Shown here in pieces: positions 1-12,219 of a DNA stretch of 64,000 nucleotides (positions are counted from its first letter, which is position 1; each line of letters begins with the position of its first letter). A model generated the notes under the pieces. That model was not told the DNA's origin and did not search any database. It saw nothing but the letters and a program-made list of their open reading frames with translations. The stretch is from Adineta vaga. Taxonomy: Eukaryota; Rotifera. A program made the position numbers and the translations under genes. The stretch is from assembly GCA_021613535.1 (NCBI GenBank), contig CP075496.1:3162001-3226000 (forward strand), given 5' to 3'.

Positions 1-1002
1 ACATCGATTGTTTAAGAAGATAATTAATATTAGCTACAGACAGAAATAGTAGTTATGAATTCAAACTAATTTTTCATATATTTCTATTACCTTGATTAGG
101 TAATAAATCAGCTCGTTGATCAACATTTGCCAAAATGTCAACGGGTCGTTCCTTATTATAGAAAAGATAATGTTCATAAGAATCATATGAACTATTTAAA
201 TCTTACATTAGTTCGTCGTTCATCAAGTTGATATTTGGCTAAGCGTAATAATTTACCGAGTACTTCAAGAGATAAAGCTTCTATTGATTCAGCTGGTTGT
301 GCATCAAGATCTTCCACAGCTAATTTAATACTTTTGAATGTCCAATTTGGATAAGTTCGTGTATGAATCTGAAAAAAATATAAAATTCTTCTTTTTTCAC
401 TAATGTAATCTTTAACAAAAATACAAACATTATAAGAAATATTAAGAATTGATGCTTCTCGAATAAGACCATTCTCACGATTATTAATAGATTGATTAAG
501 ATCTTCAAGAATAAGTTTCATTGCTGGATCTGTTACTTCCAAAGAATGTATAAAGAGTGTTGGAAATATTAGTAACAGACCAGTAACGGGTGGCACAGTA
601 TTTCCTCCAGGTGTTAGGCATTCACGAGTGTCAAGAGTTTTTTCAAGAATACTTGGTAACGAACTTATATAATTTTGATAATAATCTATTTATAAATACA
701 AATAAATCAATATATGAAAATAAAATAAAAAGTCTAACCTCCAAGTTCTGGTTGTTTATCCCAAGTATCTCTTAAACGACCGATAATAACAATATTATTA
801 ATCAATGGAAGCTAAATATAACATAAATATCTTGCTTATTATTTCGATTAAACATCTCTTAAACATGAAAGTATACTTTTTTGTATGCGATTTGTTCGAA
901 TAATGTTTCTGTGGGATAATCATCGTGATTATCAGCACCATCATTACCAATTGGTGCGGATACGATTCGATCTGTTCTCTGTTGATTACGTGCTTGATTC
1001 AT
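1..1002 (-). CDS. TEX47-like protein (partial, runs off left edge)
   Basis: Unannotated in detail elsewhere; read here as exons 1002-865, 811-739, 685-429, 368-207, 151-91 and 33-1 (partial), all joined by GT-AG introns in phase. The 60-nt intron at 369-428 contains no stop and would otherwise be misread as coding. The core reads PPVTGLLLIFPTLFIHSLE followed by an LNISYN/IHTRTYPNW segment and an EALSLEVLGKLLRL helix. This resembles the BLUF-like fold region of vertebrate testis-expressed protein 47, where a 'VTGLLL-YP' strand is followed by a 'SHN' strand. The family is testis or cilium associated but has no established biochemical role. The start at 1002 is the first ATG of a clean first exon; the first donor could also lie 12 nt earlier. 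The C-terminus is missing. Family call from memory, moderate confidence. Confidence 0.55.
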
Positions 1003-2176
1003 AATCTTTCAATCTACAATTTAACTAAATTTCATATGAGAATATCTAAAACTAACGTCATTTTGCTTCACAATGTCATAGTAACCGACTCCATGAGATC
1101 TTCACTCACGACATCTACTGTTCTTCAATGAACAGATGCAAGGAAGGATATTTAAGGCAATCTCTTCTCTTTTCTTCTCATTTACATATGACATAGGTTG
1201 AATTAACTGCAAATATATTCTATACACGAATAGAACGATCAATACGTGTTATCTTCTTCTTCTTCTTCTTCTCAGTAACATTATATCGAAATTAGTTTGA
1301 TCTGAAAGATTTTAGATGATCACTTTTATGGCAATATTGCACGCATTGATATTATTTATTGAAGCAAATCATCATTAAGTTATATGCTATACGGAAATAA
1401 TATAAATAAATCCAAAACAAGAGAGTTCTATGTTGAATGTTAAACAATATCAAACAATATAGAATGTTGTACCTCTTTCTATTTAAAAAAAACTTGAACA
1501 GATCTTGATAGTGTGATTGCTCTGAATGATATCCGGTGTGACCTTTTTATTTTTTTTGCAATCAAATCTAATGTATTTGCTCAAAGTAATTCTGTGAGAA
1601 GAATCTATCGATCATTTGATCGAAATGTCGCTTGAGACCTACAAGTTCTTCCTGTTGCCTGAGGCATTCAGAACATGGTATTGCTTCAATATTAAAAAGA
1701 ATATATATCTTTTTCGAATCATAATAATTTCCATATATGCATGATCAAACTACTTCTTCGTCATACAATGATCATACTATTGGTTCATTTAGATTCCTTT
1801 AGATTCTAATACTATGTAAGTAGTGGAATAAATAATTAATCAAATCTAATTGAAAATCATTTCGATAGTATGACAAGGTAAGACGAGATTTATTTTGAAG
1901 AAAAACAAAAACATAAATTTCAAACTTTGATATAGACCACATGAATTCCGTTAGAAAACAGGCAATTCAATATAAGTTATTGTTTTGTGTTCTGTTTTTC
2001 TTTTATCTACTCAAACAAATTAATGTCGACAAGATTAACTATGCAACAAACAATCAACAGAGTTTTATCGGTAGTGCATGTATACTTTCCGAACGACACA
2101 CACACAATCGTCATTTTCTTAATAAAAAAGAGACTGAAGTTTTTCCGGATTTTTCTCTCTTACCCTCTTTCCCTCT

Positions 2177-2207
<31 letters not shown>

Positions 2208-2391
2208 GACAAAAAACTAGAGAAAGAGAAAAATCTATAAAATGGAAACAAACGAAGACTAACATATGTCTGAGAATCTTATAAGTAAAAACACACATAG
2301 ATGGAGAGTCGTACCGCATGACACACTACTAAACAAGAGACATTTGAATTCGTTTTTTCAGATAACATTTTTCCATTTCATTGTCGTAACA
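1003..2391. other. intergenic, no gene seen
   Basis: I see no supported gene between the divergently placed TEX47-like and EF-hand genes. It holds a CTT microsatellite near 1253-1272 and a (CT)n tract near 2172-2199. The open frames across the CT tract (1941-2240) are low-complexity and lack homology or splice support. The last few hundred bases should include the EF-hand promoter or 5' UTR. Confidence 0.6.
2172..2199. repeat. (CT)n microsatellite
   Basis: About 28 nt of uninterrupted CT dinucleotide, flanked by further pyrimidine-rich sequence. It lies about 190 bp upstream of the EF-hand start codon, so it may be within its promoter or 5' UTR. Confidence 0.9.
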
Positions 2392-2720
2392 ATGTCAGCA
2401 ACAAAAAATTCTTCAATTGATCTTCGAACTGAATTCGATCGTCTCGACGAAGTAAATTGAACATTATCTCAAATAAGATCCGATCTAAATCTCTGTTGTC
2501 TTTCCTTAGGATAAAGATGGTTACATCACTTTAGAAGAATTTCGTGCATATCATTCGAAAGTAAACAAGGATGATACAGCGATAAGTAAAGCATTTGCTG
2601 CTATTGATTCGGATAAAGATGGTCTCGTAACATTTGAAGGTAAAGAATATTTTAATTCACTTTATTTATTTTCTATTGTCTTACTTTTATCTAGAATTTG
2701 AACGAGCATACAAAGACTAA
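2392..2720 (+). CDS. small two-EF-hand calcium-binding protein
   Basis: Three exons (2392-2451, 2510-2639, 2695-2720) give a 71-residue protein. Two canonical 12-residue EF loops are present. Loop 1 is DEDKDGYITLEE (residues about 19-30) and loop 2 is DSDKDGLVTFEE (about 54-65), each with Asp at 1, 3 and 5, Gly at 6 and Glu at 12, so both should bind Ca2+. Intron 1 falls inside loop 1 after the second residue, and intron 2 interrupts a Glu codon at the end of loop 2. The protein is one EF-hand pair with almost nothing else: no signal peptide, no myristoylation glycine and no target-binding domain. It resembles half a calmodulin, but I cannot assign an orthologue. Probably a cytosolic Ca2+ buffer or sensor. 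Each exon join keeps frame and restores the loop consensus, which supports the model. Confidence 0.85.
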
Positions 2721-4272
2721 TTAACAAAATAAATTAATAAGAAACTCTCAATAGTCACTTTTTTTTCTTCGATGTATGTCACGGATGTCATTGTTGTTGT
2801 TGTTGTTGTTTTTCCATTCTTGTTTGTCGAAATAGTCTTAAACTATTAATAATTCTAATTTGTAAAAGAACTCCACTTTTTTTTTGTTCAAATCTATAAT
2901 ATTATCTTCACTTATTGTGCAATTATTTATATATCTATTTCCTTTTGATGTACTCAATATATATATTCATTAAAATAATAAAAAATAATCTTGAGTAGAA
3001 CTGAACAAAAATGAACTTGAATTGTGCTATCTATCTAATAGGATGTCCAAGGTTTATTTGCATTTAACGAAGGAGAAACAAAACATGCAATGGTGTCACG
3101 CGCAATATGATTATTAATGTCATTAGAATAAAGTGCTTGTTCTAATAGTATTCTAGATTAGAATATGCGACATTTCGATGAATGATACTAATGTCTTTCT
3201 TTTTTCTTTCTTTCTTATGATCAAAAATGCAAGCTGAACATATGTGATATGAGAAGCAAAAGAATGATGAAACTAATTGTTCAATTAATGATTAATTGAT
3301 TGATCTTTTCCCCTTTGTAAATCAAGCGAAAATAATTCTTGTTGTTTTTGATTGAAAAATTGTCTTCATTTTATTATTTCGCAGTACGAGACAAATAATC
3401 GATAGTAAAGAAAGAGAGTAAATAAATCGAAGTAAATATTTAAGTATAGAATCTATCGGGATCACTCGATGCTAATGAAAAAAGAGATGACGACATAAGG
3501 GAAACATGAATGTGTAAACGTATTTCAAGGAATTTTCAGGAGAAAAAGAAAAATATAATAAAACATATTATTCGATCGGAAAGAGTTTACTGCCTATATT
3601 TATATATATCATTGTATGGACGAAAATAGATGATTGATCATAGGAATCGATTTAATTTTCTAAATATCTACTTGATGTTTTCAACTTGAACTAATACTCT
3701 TATTCTATTTCACAACCGATTTAAAAGATTATGTATATGTCATCAAATAGATGAATGATACAAATTCTTTTTTCATCTCGACAAACTTTATTTACACTTA
3801 TATCAAACATATCTCGATAAATATCGACAAGAATTTCAACTGACAAGTCTTATCATTGTTCATATTAACTAAGTAGATAAATTTATTTTCTAATCAATGG
3901 AATTTTATTTTTTCAAATCTTTTTTTCTATACATACCAACAGGCATATCATTCATTAGATTTCTAATCATGTACAACAAAAAAAATTCCTTTCCATCATA
4001 TTCATAATGATAACGCTGTTATCTTTCAAAATACAACAATCGGCTCATATTCAATGCTATTTCATCGCAAGACACAAGAAGAAAAAAAAATGACATCATC
4101 ACTACGAACAGCAACAATCATTATCTTAAGCTATTCAATCGATATACATATATTCAGTGCTATATTATATAATAAGCGAAAGAAAAGACAAAAAAAAGAG
4201 AATTTTTTATATTTAAATAGACTGAAGGTGTTATATACATAAACAGAAAGAAATATCTAAACCATTGAACAA
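2721..4272. other. intergenic / 3' UTR, no gene seen
   Basis: No supported coding exon. The first few hundred bases are the EF-hand 3' flank, with a (GTT)n run near 2790-2812. The short open frame at 4054-4242 is A-rich, starts with lysine runs and has no splice context, so I do not call it. Confidence 0.6.
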
Positions 4273-5051
4273 ATGCCAGTCGCAACAGTAAGTCATTGTT
4301 TTTGTACAAGAACATGTTTTTGATTTACTTTTTTTCTAAGATGGAAAATAAATCTGTATCAGTTGATGATGATCTAACAGATTTATCATGGTTAACACAA
4401 ATGAATAATACGAAACAACGACATTCATCATCGAATGAATCGAATTATCATGAAAATAAAACTAAAAAATTCGAACGGATTAATAAACCATTTGCAGTTG
4501 TCAATGGTCAAACAATACGTTCATCATTACCAACATTTCAATCTCATCCTCAACATTATTCAAATGAAGAGAATCAATTTTATTCTCATCATCATCATCC
4601 ATTAAATAATCAAACACTAAAACGCAAATTTGATTCATCATCCTCCTATCATCAGACAAAACGTTTTCATTCCGAACAAACTCTTCCAATCTATCCAGCA
4701 CCAACATTATCAACAGATTCATTTTATTATGATCATCCACCAACACAATTACCACCGATGACACAACAACGAACATCTATGTCAATGGCATCACGATATA
4801 TGTTACTTAAAAATGATCCATCACTTTCTGATACAATTCCATCTGTTCATATGCCGACAAATATGAATGAACCACCAATTCAAATGATTGAACATGAAAA
4901 CATGTATTCCGATGATATTGAACATTTATTAGATATATTTAAAAATGAAGTGGAAATGATTGGACTTGATCCAATAGCAACAACAAGTACAGGTGATTGT
5001 ACTCTTGATATGGGACATTGTTTATCATCAAATCAATTCTGTTCATATTAA
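4273..5051 (+). CDS. unrecognised Ser/His/Gln-rich protein with a forkhead-like N-terminal motif
   Basis: A 15-nt first exon (4273-4287, MPVAT) joins a single large exon (4341-5051) through a 53-nt intron with GTAAGT donor, giving about 241 residues. I do not recognise the whole protein. The N-terminus contains DDDLTDLSWLTQMNN, which looks like the short 'DDxLTxLxWL' element ahead of the DNA-binding domain in FOXJ1 and FOXN proteins. No forkhead domain follows. Instead there is a low-complexity region rich in Ser, His, Asn, Gln and Pro, and an acidic C-terminal helix (DDIEHLLDIFKNEVEMIGLD) that could be an activation or docking segment. Possibly a nuclear regulatory protein. Codon use and an intact 237-codon exon argue that it is expressed. 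The family link is a guess from one short motif. Ends 225 bp from the oppositely oriented 7TM gene. Confidence 0.6.
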
Positions 5052-5275
5052 CATTTTGTACATTTTTGTTTGTTTTCTCTTACGTTAAGCTTTATTATTT
5101 AAAAAAGAAATATTCCTCGTTGTTTTTTTTCCAAGCTCAGATAAATAAACTCTATTAAACATCTTTGTTTGTATTTTTATCACTGAGAACTCATGTCATT
5201 GACAATGATCAGTCAGTTGATGATTACGAATTGATAGTTACATCAAATTCTCAGATAATAAAACACTTCTTTATT

Positions 5276-6238
5276 TTATTTCAAAGAATTATCAGAAATT
5301 GTAAACAAACGATTGATAACATTCTGATTCGATGTATTAATATGTACATTTGATAAATTTCGACACTTATAGAATGAAATTGATTTCAAAAATTCTCTTC
5401 GAAATTCTGTAAATGTGAACAAATAAACAGGAAAACCTAAAATATGATATGTATAAAGCATTGAATCAAATATAAAGTAAATCGTCTCATTTCTTTCTGG
5501 AAAAAGAACACCAGCAATCGAAATTGGTGTGGTGAGGAGAAAAAATAATGATGTTGTTAGAAGTAAAGTAATTGAAATTGTTCGATGATGAATTCGAGAT
5601 GTTTTTCTGACTGTACTTAATCGACGTAATAGAAATAAATGATACATTATTCCACTATTAAATATAATCATTAATAAAAAGGGAAGACAATTATAGATAA
5701 TCAAATTAATATAATTCCATATTGGATAAACTGTATAATAGGGTGATTCGATTTTAATTTGATTATTTTCAGAATAACAAACAAAAGATAGAAAATGTAA
5801 ATTAATTAAAAGAAAAATCAAAAATAGAATTCCAATGATAATTAAAATATTTTTTGATTGATTAAACCAAGTTGGAGATAAACGATTCAATGATATGTAT
5901 CGATCAAAACAAATCAAAACACGTAACCATGCTGATATATGATGAATAAAATAATTGAAAAAGGTTAATAATTTACATGTTATGATAGAATATGTACTTA
6001 TTTGAATTCCAATACTTCGTTCAAGATAATGATCAAAATTCCATCCAAATAAGATAAAAATATCACATATTGCTATTATACGCATATAATGAAGTGTTGT
6101 TTGTTTATTTGTATTTCGAAATGTTGTTCGACATAGAATAATAAATGTAAGAAGATTGAAAATAGTACCAAGAATAATTAATATTAATGGATAATAAACC
6201 ATAATTAATTTTGAAAATATCATTGTAAGAAAAATCAA
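5276..6238 (-). CDS. class A (rhodopsin-like) orphan 7TM receptor
   Basis: Intronless, 320 residues, seven hydrophobic segments. Visible class A landmarks: Asn in TM1 (GTIFNLLTF), Asp in TM2 (AICDIF), an intact DRY box at the end of TM3 (LICFDRYISL) and a TM5 proline (NCLPFLLM). TM7 has a degenerate NPxxY (GFPVYLFTFT) followed by an amphipathic helix 8 (EFRREFLKSI). TM6 lacks the usual CWxP. The layout resembles FMRFamide/neuropeptide-type receptors, which are greatly expanded in rotifers and mostly without known ligand. Plasma membrane, presumably G-protein coupled since DRY is intact. No N-terminal signal peptide; the start is the first ATG ahead of TM1. It is not close to the three tandem receptors at 44-52 kb. 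Confidence 0.85.
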   Translation of the reverse strand: MIFLTMIFSKLIMVYYPLILIILGTIFNLLTFIILCRTTFRNTNKQTTLHYMRIIAICDIFILFGWNFDHYLERSIGIQISTYSIITCKLLTFFNYFIHHISAWLRVLICFDRYISLNRLSPTWFNQSKNILIIIGILFLIFLLINLHFLSFVCYSENNQIKIESPYYTVYPIWNYINLIIYNCLPFLLMIIFNSGIMYHLFLLRRLSTVRKTSRIHHRTISITLLLTTSLFFLLTTPISIAGVLFPERNETIYFIFDSMLYTYHILGFPVYLFTFTEFRREFLKSISFYKCRNLSNVHINTSNQNVINRLFTISDNSLK

Positions 6239-6665
6239 TCTATCATAAAGAATATCTCACTTGTCTTTATTTACATGAGAATGGTTTGTACTGATTGAAT
6301 CAGTCATTTCTATGTTTTTCTACTATCCTTCGCATGTCTCACTTGTGACGTATTTTAGAAATTGTATACACTATTATCAAAACCAAGGACGATAGCGATA
6401 ATATAGAGTTGAAAGGTTAAGTCATTTCTCGAACTTGGAACTTATAACCTTTCAATTAAACAATTAACAACCATCTCTCTTCGATAGATTCAAGTAGATA
6501 TATATATATATATATATGTATCGTATATATTTATTATGAATCAAAAGAAAAATAAGTTGCAAGAAAAATCTTCCAAATAAATAACGGTGAATACATAACA
6601 AGCAATATACAAGAGAGATTATGCAAATTGTTATCAAAATATAAGAGAAAAAAAATAGATGTGAT
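6239..6665. other. intergenic with (TA)n tract
   Basis: No gene seen between the 7TM receptor start and the FHIP1 stop, both on the minus strand. Contains an alternating TA tract near 6497-6517. This interval must hold the receptor promoter and the FHIP1 3' UTR. Confidence 0.6.
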
Positions 6666-9600
6666 TTAAAATAATAATTGATTTGAAGAAATCTCTTCAA
6701 ATATGAGATCATCATCAAATTGTTGTACACTATGTTCTAATGTAACAGCAGCAAGTTCTTTGAGAAATTCATTGAATATGACTGCACAATAAGCAATATT
6801 GCGTGTTTTAGGATCATCCCATTCACTATTAGTTATAGATTTATGATTGTCACGAATATTTATAAATCTAAATACAAAAAAAGAAGTTCGTTTAGATTTG
6901 ACTTCGAATTGAATGGTTGACTGAAGTTTACTTCATTGATGTTTCATCAATAAATGTTATTTGAGATTGATCACATTCTTTGATTTTAGCAGGATTTCGT
7001 TCTGAGACTCGACTTCGGCCACGAAAAAAATTCATAAAACGATTTCGTGTCGAATTTCGTTCTAAATAAAAACACAACAAAAAAATAAGAATATTCTATG
7101 TTTAAGTTTGTAAAAGAAAACTATGACAAATAAAACATGCGAGAAAATGATTTCAAAAGGGAAACTACATGGCCAACCTGTCCGAGGTACTTGTCGAATT
7201 TCGAAAAAAACTCGTTCTTCTTCTGAAAATTCAAATAAATTGATTCATTTATCGTTAGCTTTAGAATACCTCTTCCTGGATCAGCTGATTTTGATCGTGT
7301 ACGTGATGGAGAACGTGTTCGTATAGGTATTTCATCAAAATCCTAATCAATAATAAAAGATAGAGTATTCCATAAATGAAAAGATAATACATACTTTAGT
7401 TATATTTTCTCTTTGATATAATAATTCTTGTGCTAATCGAACAAGTTCATCAAAATTATTATATGTTTGCGAAGTTGCTTCAAGTTTTGATTTGAGATTT
7501 GAAAGAATCTTTAATAATCAAAAATATAAAAATGTCATTGAAATACTATTGAATTACTTGAAAAAGTGATTTCACATTTGTTTCCAATACAAGACTATGA
7601 TTTAATAATAATGAACGTAATAATGGTTGTGAATAATGTGCTAATCGAGAGATAATACCGGTTAATAATAAATTAACATGTAAAGAATTTTGTAGCATAT
7701 TTTCTAATTTAGAAAATATTGTTCGTAGGAATGGACCTAAAATATGAAGAATTCTTCCAAATTCGATACGATTTCGATATTAAAACTCAATAGATGTTGT
7801 TTAACAATTATTAATAAGATTTTTTAGTCTCATGAGAATAAATCTCGTTTGATTTTCTCAAATAATAAAATATCTCTATGGAAAACTTTTCGAGTAAATA
7901 AGAAAAAAAAACCACAAGAACAAATTTACCAATATCAGCTGTTTTATTTCCATTTGTTGATGTTTGTTGTTGAATACTGCTTGTAAAAAGTGTTGATTGT
8001 ATTTGATTTGATAGATCATTCGGAATTAACAATGACATATCCATCGATGTTGAGGGTGGTAAAAATGAAGTAAGAGAATAAGTTGATTGTGAGAATTGTA
8101 ATGGAGATTGGGTATCTTTGTCTGAATTGGTACTATGATCGGTAATAATTATTGTTCGATTATGTTCAACTTGTTCAGAAAGTTGAATAAGATCAGTTAA
8201 TATATCTTCACCTTTTCTGGATGAGTTTTTCGAGATTTGAACATCAGTAAATCGATCAAGTAGAAGTAGAAAATCATTTAACGTTAATTTTTTGTTAAAT
8301 AATTCATTAAATAGATTATAATCAAATGATAAATCTACGTTTTGTTCTGTTTCTTTAGGAGATTCATTTTTGATTGAATTATCTATTTGATCAATTAATT
8401 CATTTAATAAATTAGAAATATTTTCATCAATTTCATTCGTTTCTTCATTCAGTCCACGAAACTGATTTAAACAAGTATTCAATGTATCGACACATGTTTT
8501 GATTTCATCACGAATAAAATTATTAGATGTATTTAAAGATTGAATGGACCATATATCTTCCTGTTCATTGGAAAAATCAATAAATGAAAATGCATAAAAA
8601 GAAGATGGACGATCAAAGTCATCATCGTCATCATCATCAACATCGTTTTCATTAAAATATGGTGTGTAAGTTACTATTGAACGTTTTGCAAGTAATTCAT
8701 CGGGTATAGGTTGATTGTTCGCAAGCCATGAAGGTAATCGAAAAGAATCATTCGATGGTTTTGATACGAGTTCTATTTGTGAATTTGTTTCTATACCTTC
8801 TTCATGAATACCAGAATCATGTGATATAGCAACATTCTTTTCTAAATGTTGTGATTGCTTTTGATTGGTAGTATTACTTGATGGATAATCAGATCTTTGT
8901 GAATGATCATTGTCGGTATTTAATGTTGAGACACTACTAGTTAATGAATTCATGTCAGTTTCTCCGATGATTGCATCTGGAGAAGGTGATTCACCATCGT
9001 ATGGTGCTGTCCAACAACGACAAGCAACACGACATCGAACAATACTGAAATGAGCATCCTAATATAAAGAAAAATGAATACAATTGATAAAGAATATTTT
9101 ATTGAATTTATACTTCAAGATAAGCAGCAAATGTCGTTTCATATCGTGCATCAGGCTCATTAGTTTGATCAAAATGAACGTGAACTTGCTTTGATTGAGA
9201 AGAGTCCACACTAGAAGAATAGTTTAGGCTTTCATTCTTCTTCCCAAACGTATATTCCTACCTATCTAAAGTATCAATTTTATTTGTAAATGATGGTCGT
9301 AATGAGAGAAATCGTTCGGCATTTTTTCCATAAATTTCCATATCACTTATATGTCGTCTTTGGCTCCACATGACATGTTTACACGGGATTAAATACCTAA
9401 TAGAGAAAATTATATCAATATATGAATAAAAAGATCTCATTTTCATACATAAAAATCAATCGATACATAATATCTTCACAATTTAAATTAATCAATGTAT
9501 GAAATAATCCAAGTGAAACTAATCCAAGCTAAATTAAAATCAAAATTTGTATCATTAATTCACTATTAATTCTATTTGTCTTCTTACTTTTGTTGTAAAA

Positions 9601-11822
9601 TTAATTCGTTGTATTAGTGTATCGAGTAAACCAATTTCATCGATTTTCGCACAGAGTATAAATTTTAAGAAAACTTTCAATAGCGCTGGTTCATAGATAG
9701 TACGTAAGAATAAATCTAAATAGGTTGTTGCAGCAATCACTTCATCCATGGTATTCTATATAGTAAAAAATAATGCGAATTAATTTGATATTTTTCAGAT
9801 ATTGAAATCATATAAAACAAAATAGTTTAGAAGAATCAACTTCCATGCAAGGATCAAAATAGTGTGTCGAAGAAAAAAGGAAACAAGTGCAACAACAAAT
9901 AATTAGACATTCTTCGTTTTCATACGAATATTTACCGAGAACTGTTGTAAATCAGAAAAATTCACTGGTATTTCATGAAGATCCTATGAAAGAAGAAATT
10001 TGCACCCATACACCCACACAATAAAACATTCAGCGTTATTATTAGAGAGAAACAAAGAATATGTATTTGTTAATTTAAGCATCCTATATACGTTTAATTA
10101 AATTTGCAAACAACATACCTGATAAATACTAGGTGCAAGAACAGGAATAAGAAATCCATGATAGATATATTGTAAAAGATTATGACCAATAGTTGGATGA
10201 GCAATCTATATTGAAAAGTAGATAGTTCTGTTTTTCTACTTTGCCTAATCGGAAAGGAAAACTTTACCTGAATAACATCATTACAAAATTGTAATGAATT
10301 CATGAATTGTACTAATGATGCATTTTCTGACCATTCTTTTTTAGTTAATATATATGCTTCATCATTATTTGTTGCTAAACGATGTGGTAATTCTGAATAT
10401 AATGCACTTAAACCTGTCGCCAAGATCTAGTAAATCCGAGAGAGAATAATTTTTTATTCAGAGTCTACAGTTCTTACTGGACAGAAATTCGTATTTTCTG
10501 CAATATGTTTCGCAATATTATCATTTCTATTTGATAATTGCATGATCAATAACAATGCATCACGAGCTTGTTGTCCTAAAAATAAATATTATCAATAATC
10601 ATATCTATGTCAATAGAAAAAGAAAATCAATTTCACAAACAATCACAAATAGAAGTAAAGACATGCTGCAAATCTTGCTAAAAACAAAAGAAAACTCTTC
10701 CCACCTGTGGTAATACCCTGTGCACATGGTCTATCTAAATACATTGCATTTCTCATTTATATTTGTTTTGAAAAATTTTATTTTCATTTCGTTGAAATAA
10801 ATAATAATGTTCATTTATCATACCTGCAACTCCGTCACGATGAACAAATGGAATCAGAAGAGAGAAGATGACAAATCTTGATGGACCATGATCAGCACTA
10901 ATATCAAAGCAAAATTCCAATAATTCCGGATTTTTTGTAATACTAACACACACCTAGAAAAACATAAGATTCTTGTTAGTTCAATATACTTACTCAGACT
11001 TTCTTATCAATGACTAAATATCTATCTAAATGAACTTTACCTTGTACTCTCATCAAAACTAAACAATAGATTAGTAGTACATTTTCGACTTCCTAAATGT
11101 GTTTGTACATGTTAAAAGACATTTATTAAACTGCCACATACAGAGATAACTATAACTATTACATAAGAAGAAGAAAAAACCTTTTCTGAATAATGATTCT
11201 ATGGTTGTAATATCACTGTGATATGACCTATACTTCCTTAATACATTATATTTTTCATACTTGATTAAGCACGACAATCATATGTTTTTCAATAAATTCC
11301 AGCGATGTTGATGTTTCACATGATCGAAGTAGATTGAGTAGTGGTTTAAACTAAAATATTATTATGAAAATATTTGATAATAAAAGCACACAGTAATTTG
11401 ATTTTCATACAATTTGTTTATGGAAGAGAAGTTCGTGTTGAGAACGGCTAAGAAGGAATTCAAAACAACGTAATTGATGATATTTAAGTTCTGCGGCATA
11501 TTCTGGACAACTTAACGACCAAATGAAGAAGGCATCAAGTATAGATTCGGAAATGAAGTATAAAAAAACAGGACCAGGACGATCTTGACTAGCGACTTCA
11601 TTCGTCAGTAAAGTCACTGCATGTTGAAAATGAGATATCGCACAACTGATATCATCTTGATTAACAAACGATTTTTGTAAGATCTGTAAGATTTGTTTCC
11701 AATGTTGTCGTAAGACCTAAAGATAAAAACAAAAAATATATATATATCAATTTATTATGGATGACTCTAATATATCTTTAATGATAATTTACTACCTCTT
11801 CCATTACTTTCATGAGCTCCAT
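6666..11822 (-). CDS. FHIP1: FHIP1 (FTS and Hook-interacting protein, FAM160A family)
   Basis: Twenty exons joined in phase give about 1108 residues (human FHIP1A and FHIP1B are about 970-1040). Landmarks identical in order to the human family: PELLEFCFD with LLIPFVHRDG, then GQQARDALLLIMQLS, ATGLSALYSELPHRL, MNSLQFCNDVIQ, MDEVIAATTYLDLFLRTIYE, YLIPCKHVM, RCWTAPYDGESPSP, then a long acidic Ser-rich linker (exon 9058-7930). The conserved C-terminal half follows: GPFLRTIFSKLENMLQNS, LLTGIISRLAHYSQPLLRS and NIAYCAVIFNEFLKELAAV. FHIP proteins join FTS and Hook to make the FHF adaptor that links dynein-dynactin to endosomes. The start at 11822 gives MELMKVMEE with an in-frame TGA just upstream. 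A 30-nt microexon lies at 10705-10734. An upstream exon at 12.1-12.2 kb may provide another N-terminus. Confidence 0.93.
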
Positions 11823-12131
11823 CGACGATCAATAGAACTGAATCTTTGTTCTTTTTCTTTCTTTCTTTTCCCCTCTCTTATATTGAACGAGATATGATGA
11901 GCGTTATGATATCTGTCAAATCAATAGAATACTGTCGACGATAGGAGAAAATAAGCTAATAATAAAGTGAAGACAATTCTTTTTTTTTCTTTTCTTCTTG
12001 TGCAACAATTCTATTCTAGTCACGTAAATTATCGAAATTCCGATAAAATCCTTTCGTATTTAATCAATTCGATATATTTCAAAGGTCAATGACAATATAG
12101 AAACGAGTATAAAAAGATTCGTTGAACTAAC

Positions 12132-12219
12132 CGTTACTTCAATATTAGATTCGTCGTCTAAACTTTCGCTTTTATGATATCGTTTCCAATGAAGTGTCAT
12201 CATGTTGATACCAAGGCAT
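12132..12219 (-). other. possible upstream/alternative first exon of FHIP1
   Basis: On the minus strand a TTTTTGTAG acceptor at the 12220s is followed by an 88-nt segment ending in a GTTAG donor at 12131. It can encode an in-frame MMTLHWKRYHKSES... start (ATG at 12203) ending in phase 0, so it could splice directly to the FHIP1 exon at 11716. A second ATG sits right after the acceptor but opens only a short peptide. If joined to the 11822 exon instead, it would be untranslated. No transcript evidence, so alternative start or 5' UTR exon are both open. Confidence 0.35.

Noticed and set aside
1941-2240. 99-residue open frame over the CT microsatellite
   Set aside because: Second half is Ser-Leu repeats from (CT)n; no domain, no splice context.
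4501-4776. 91-residue minus-strand frame
   Set aside because: Antisense of the Ser/His-rich exon at 4341-5051.
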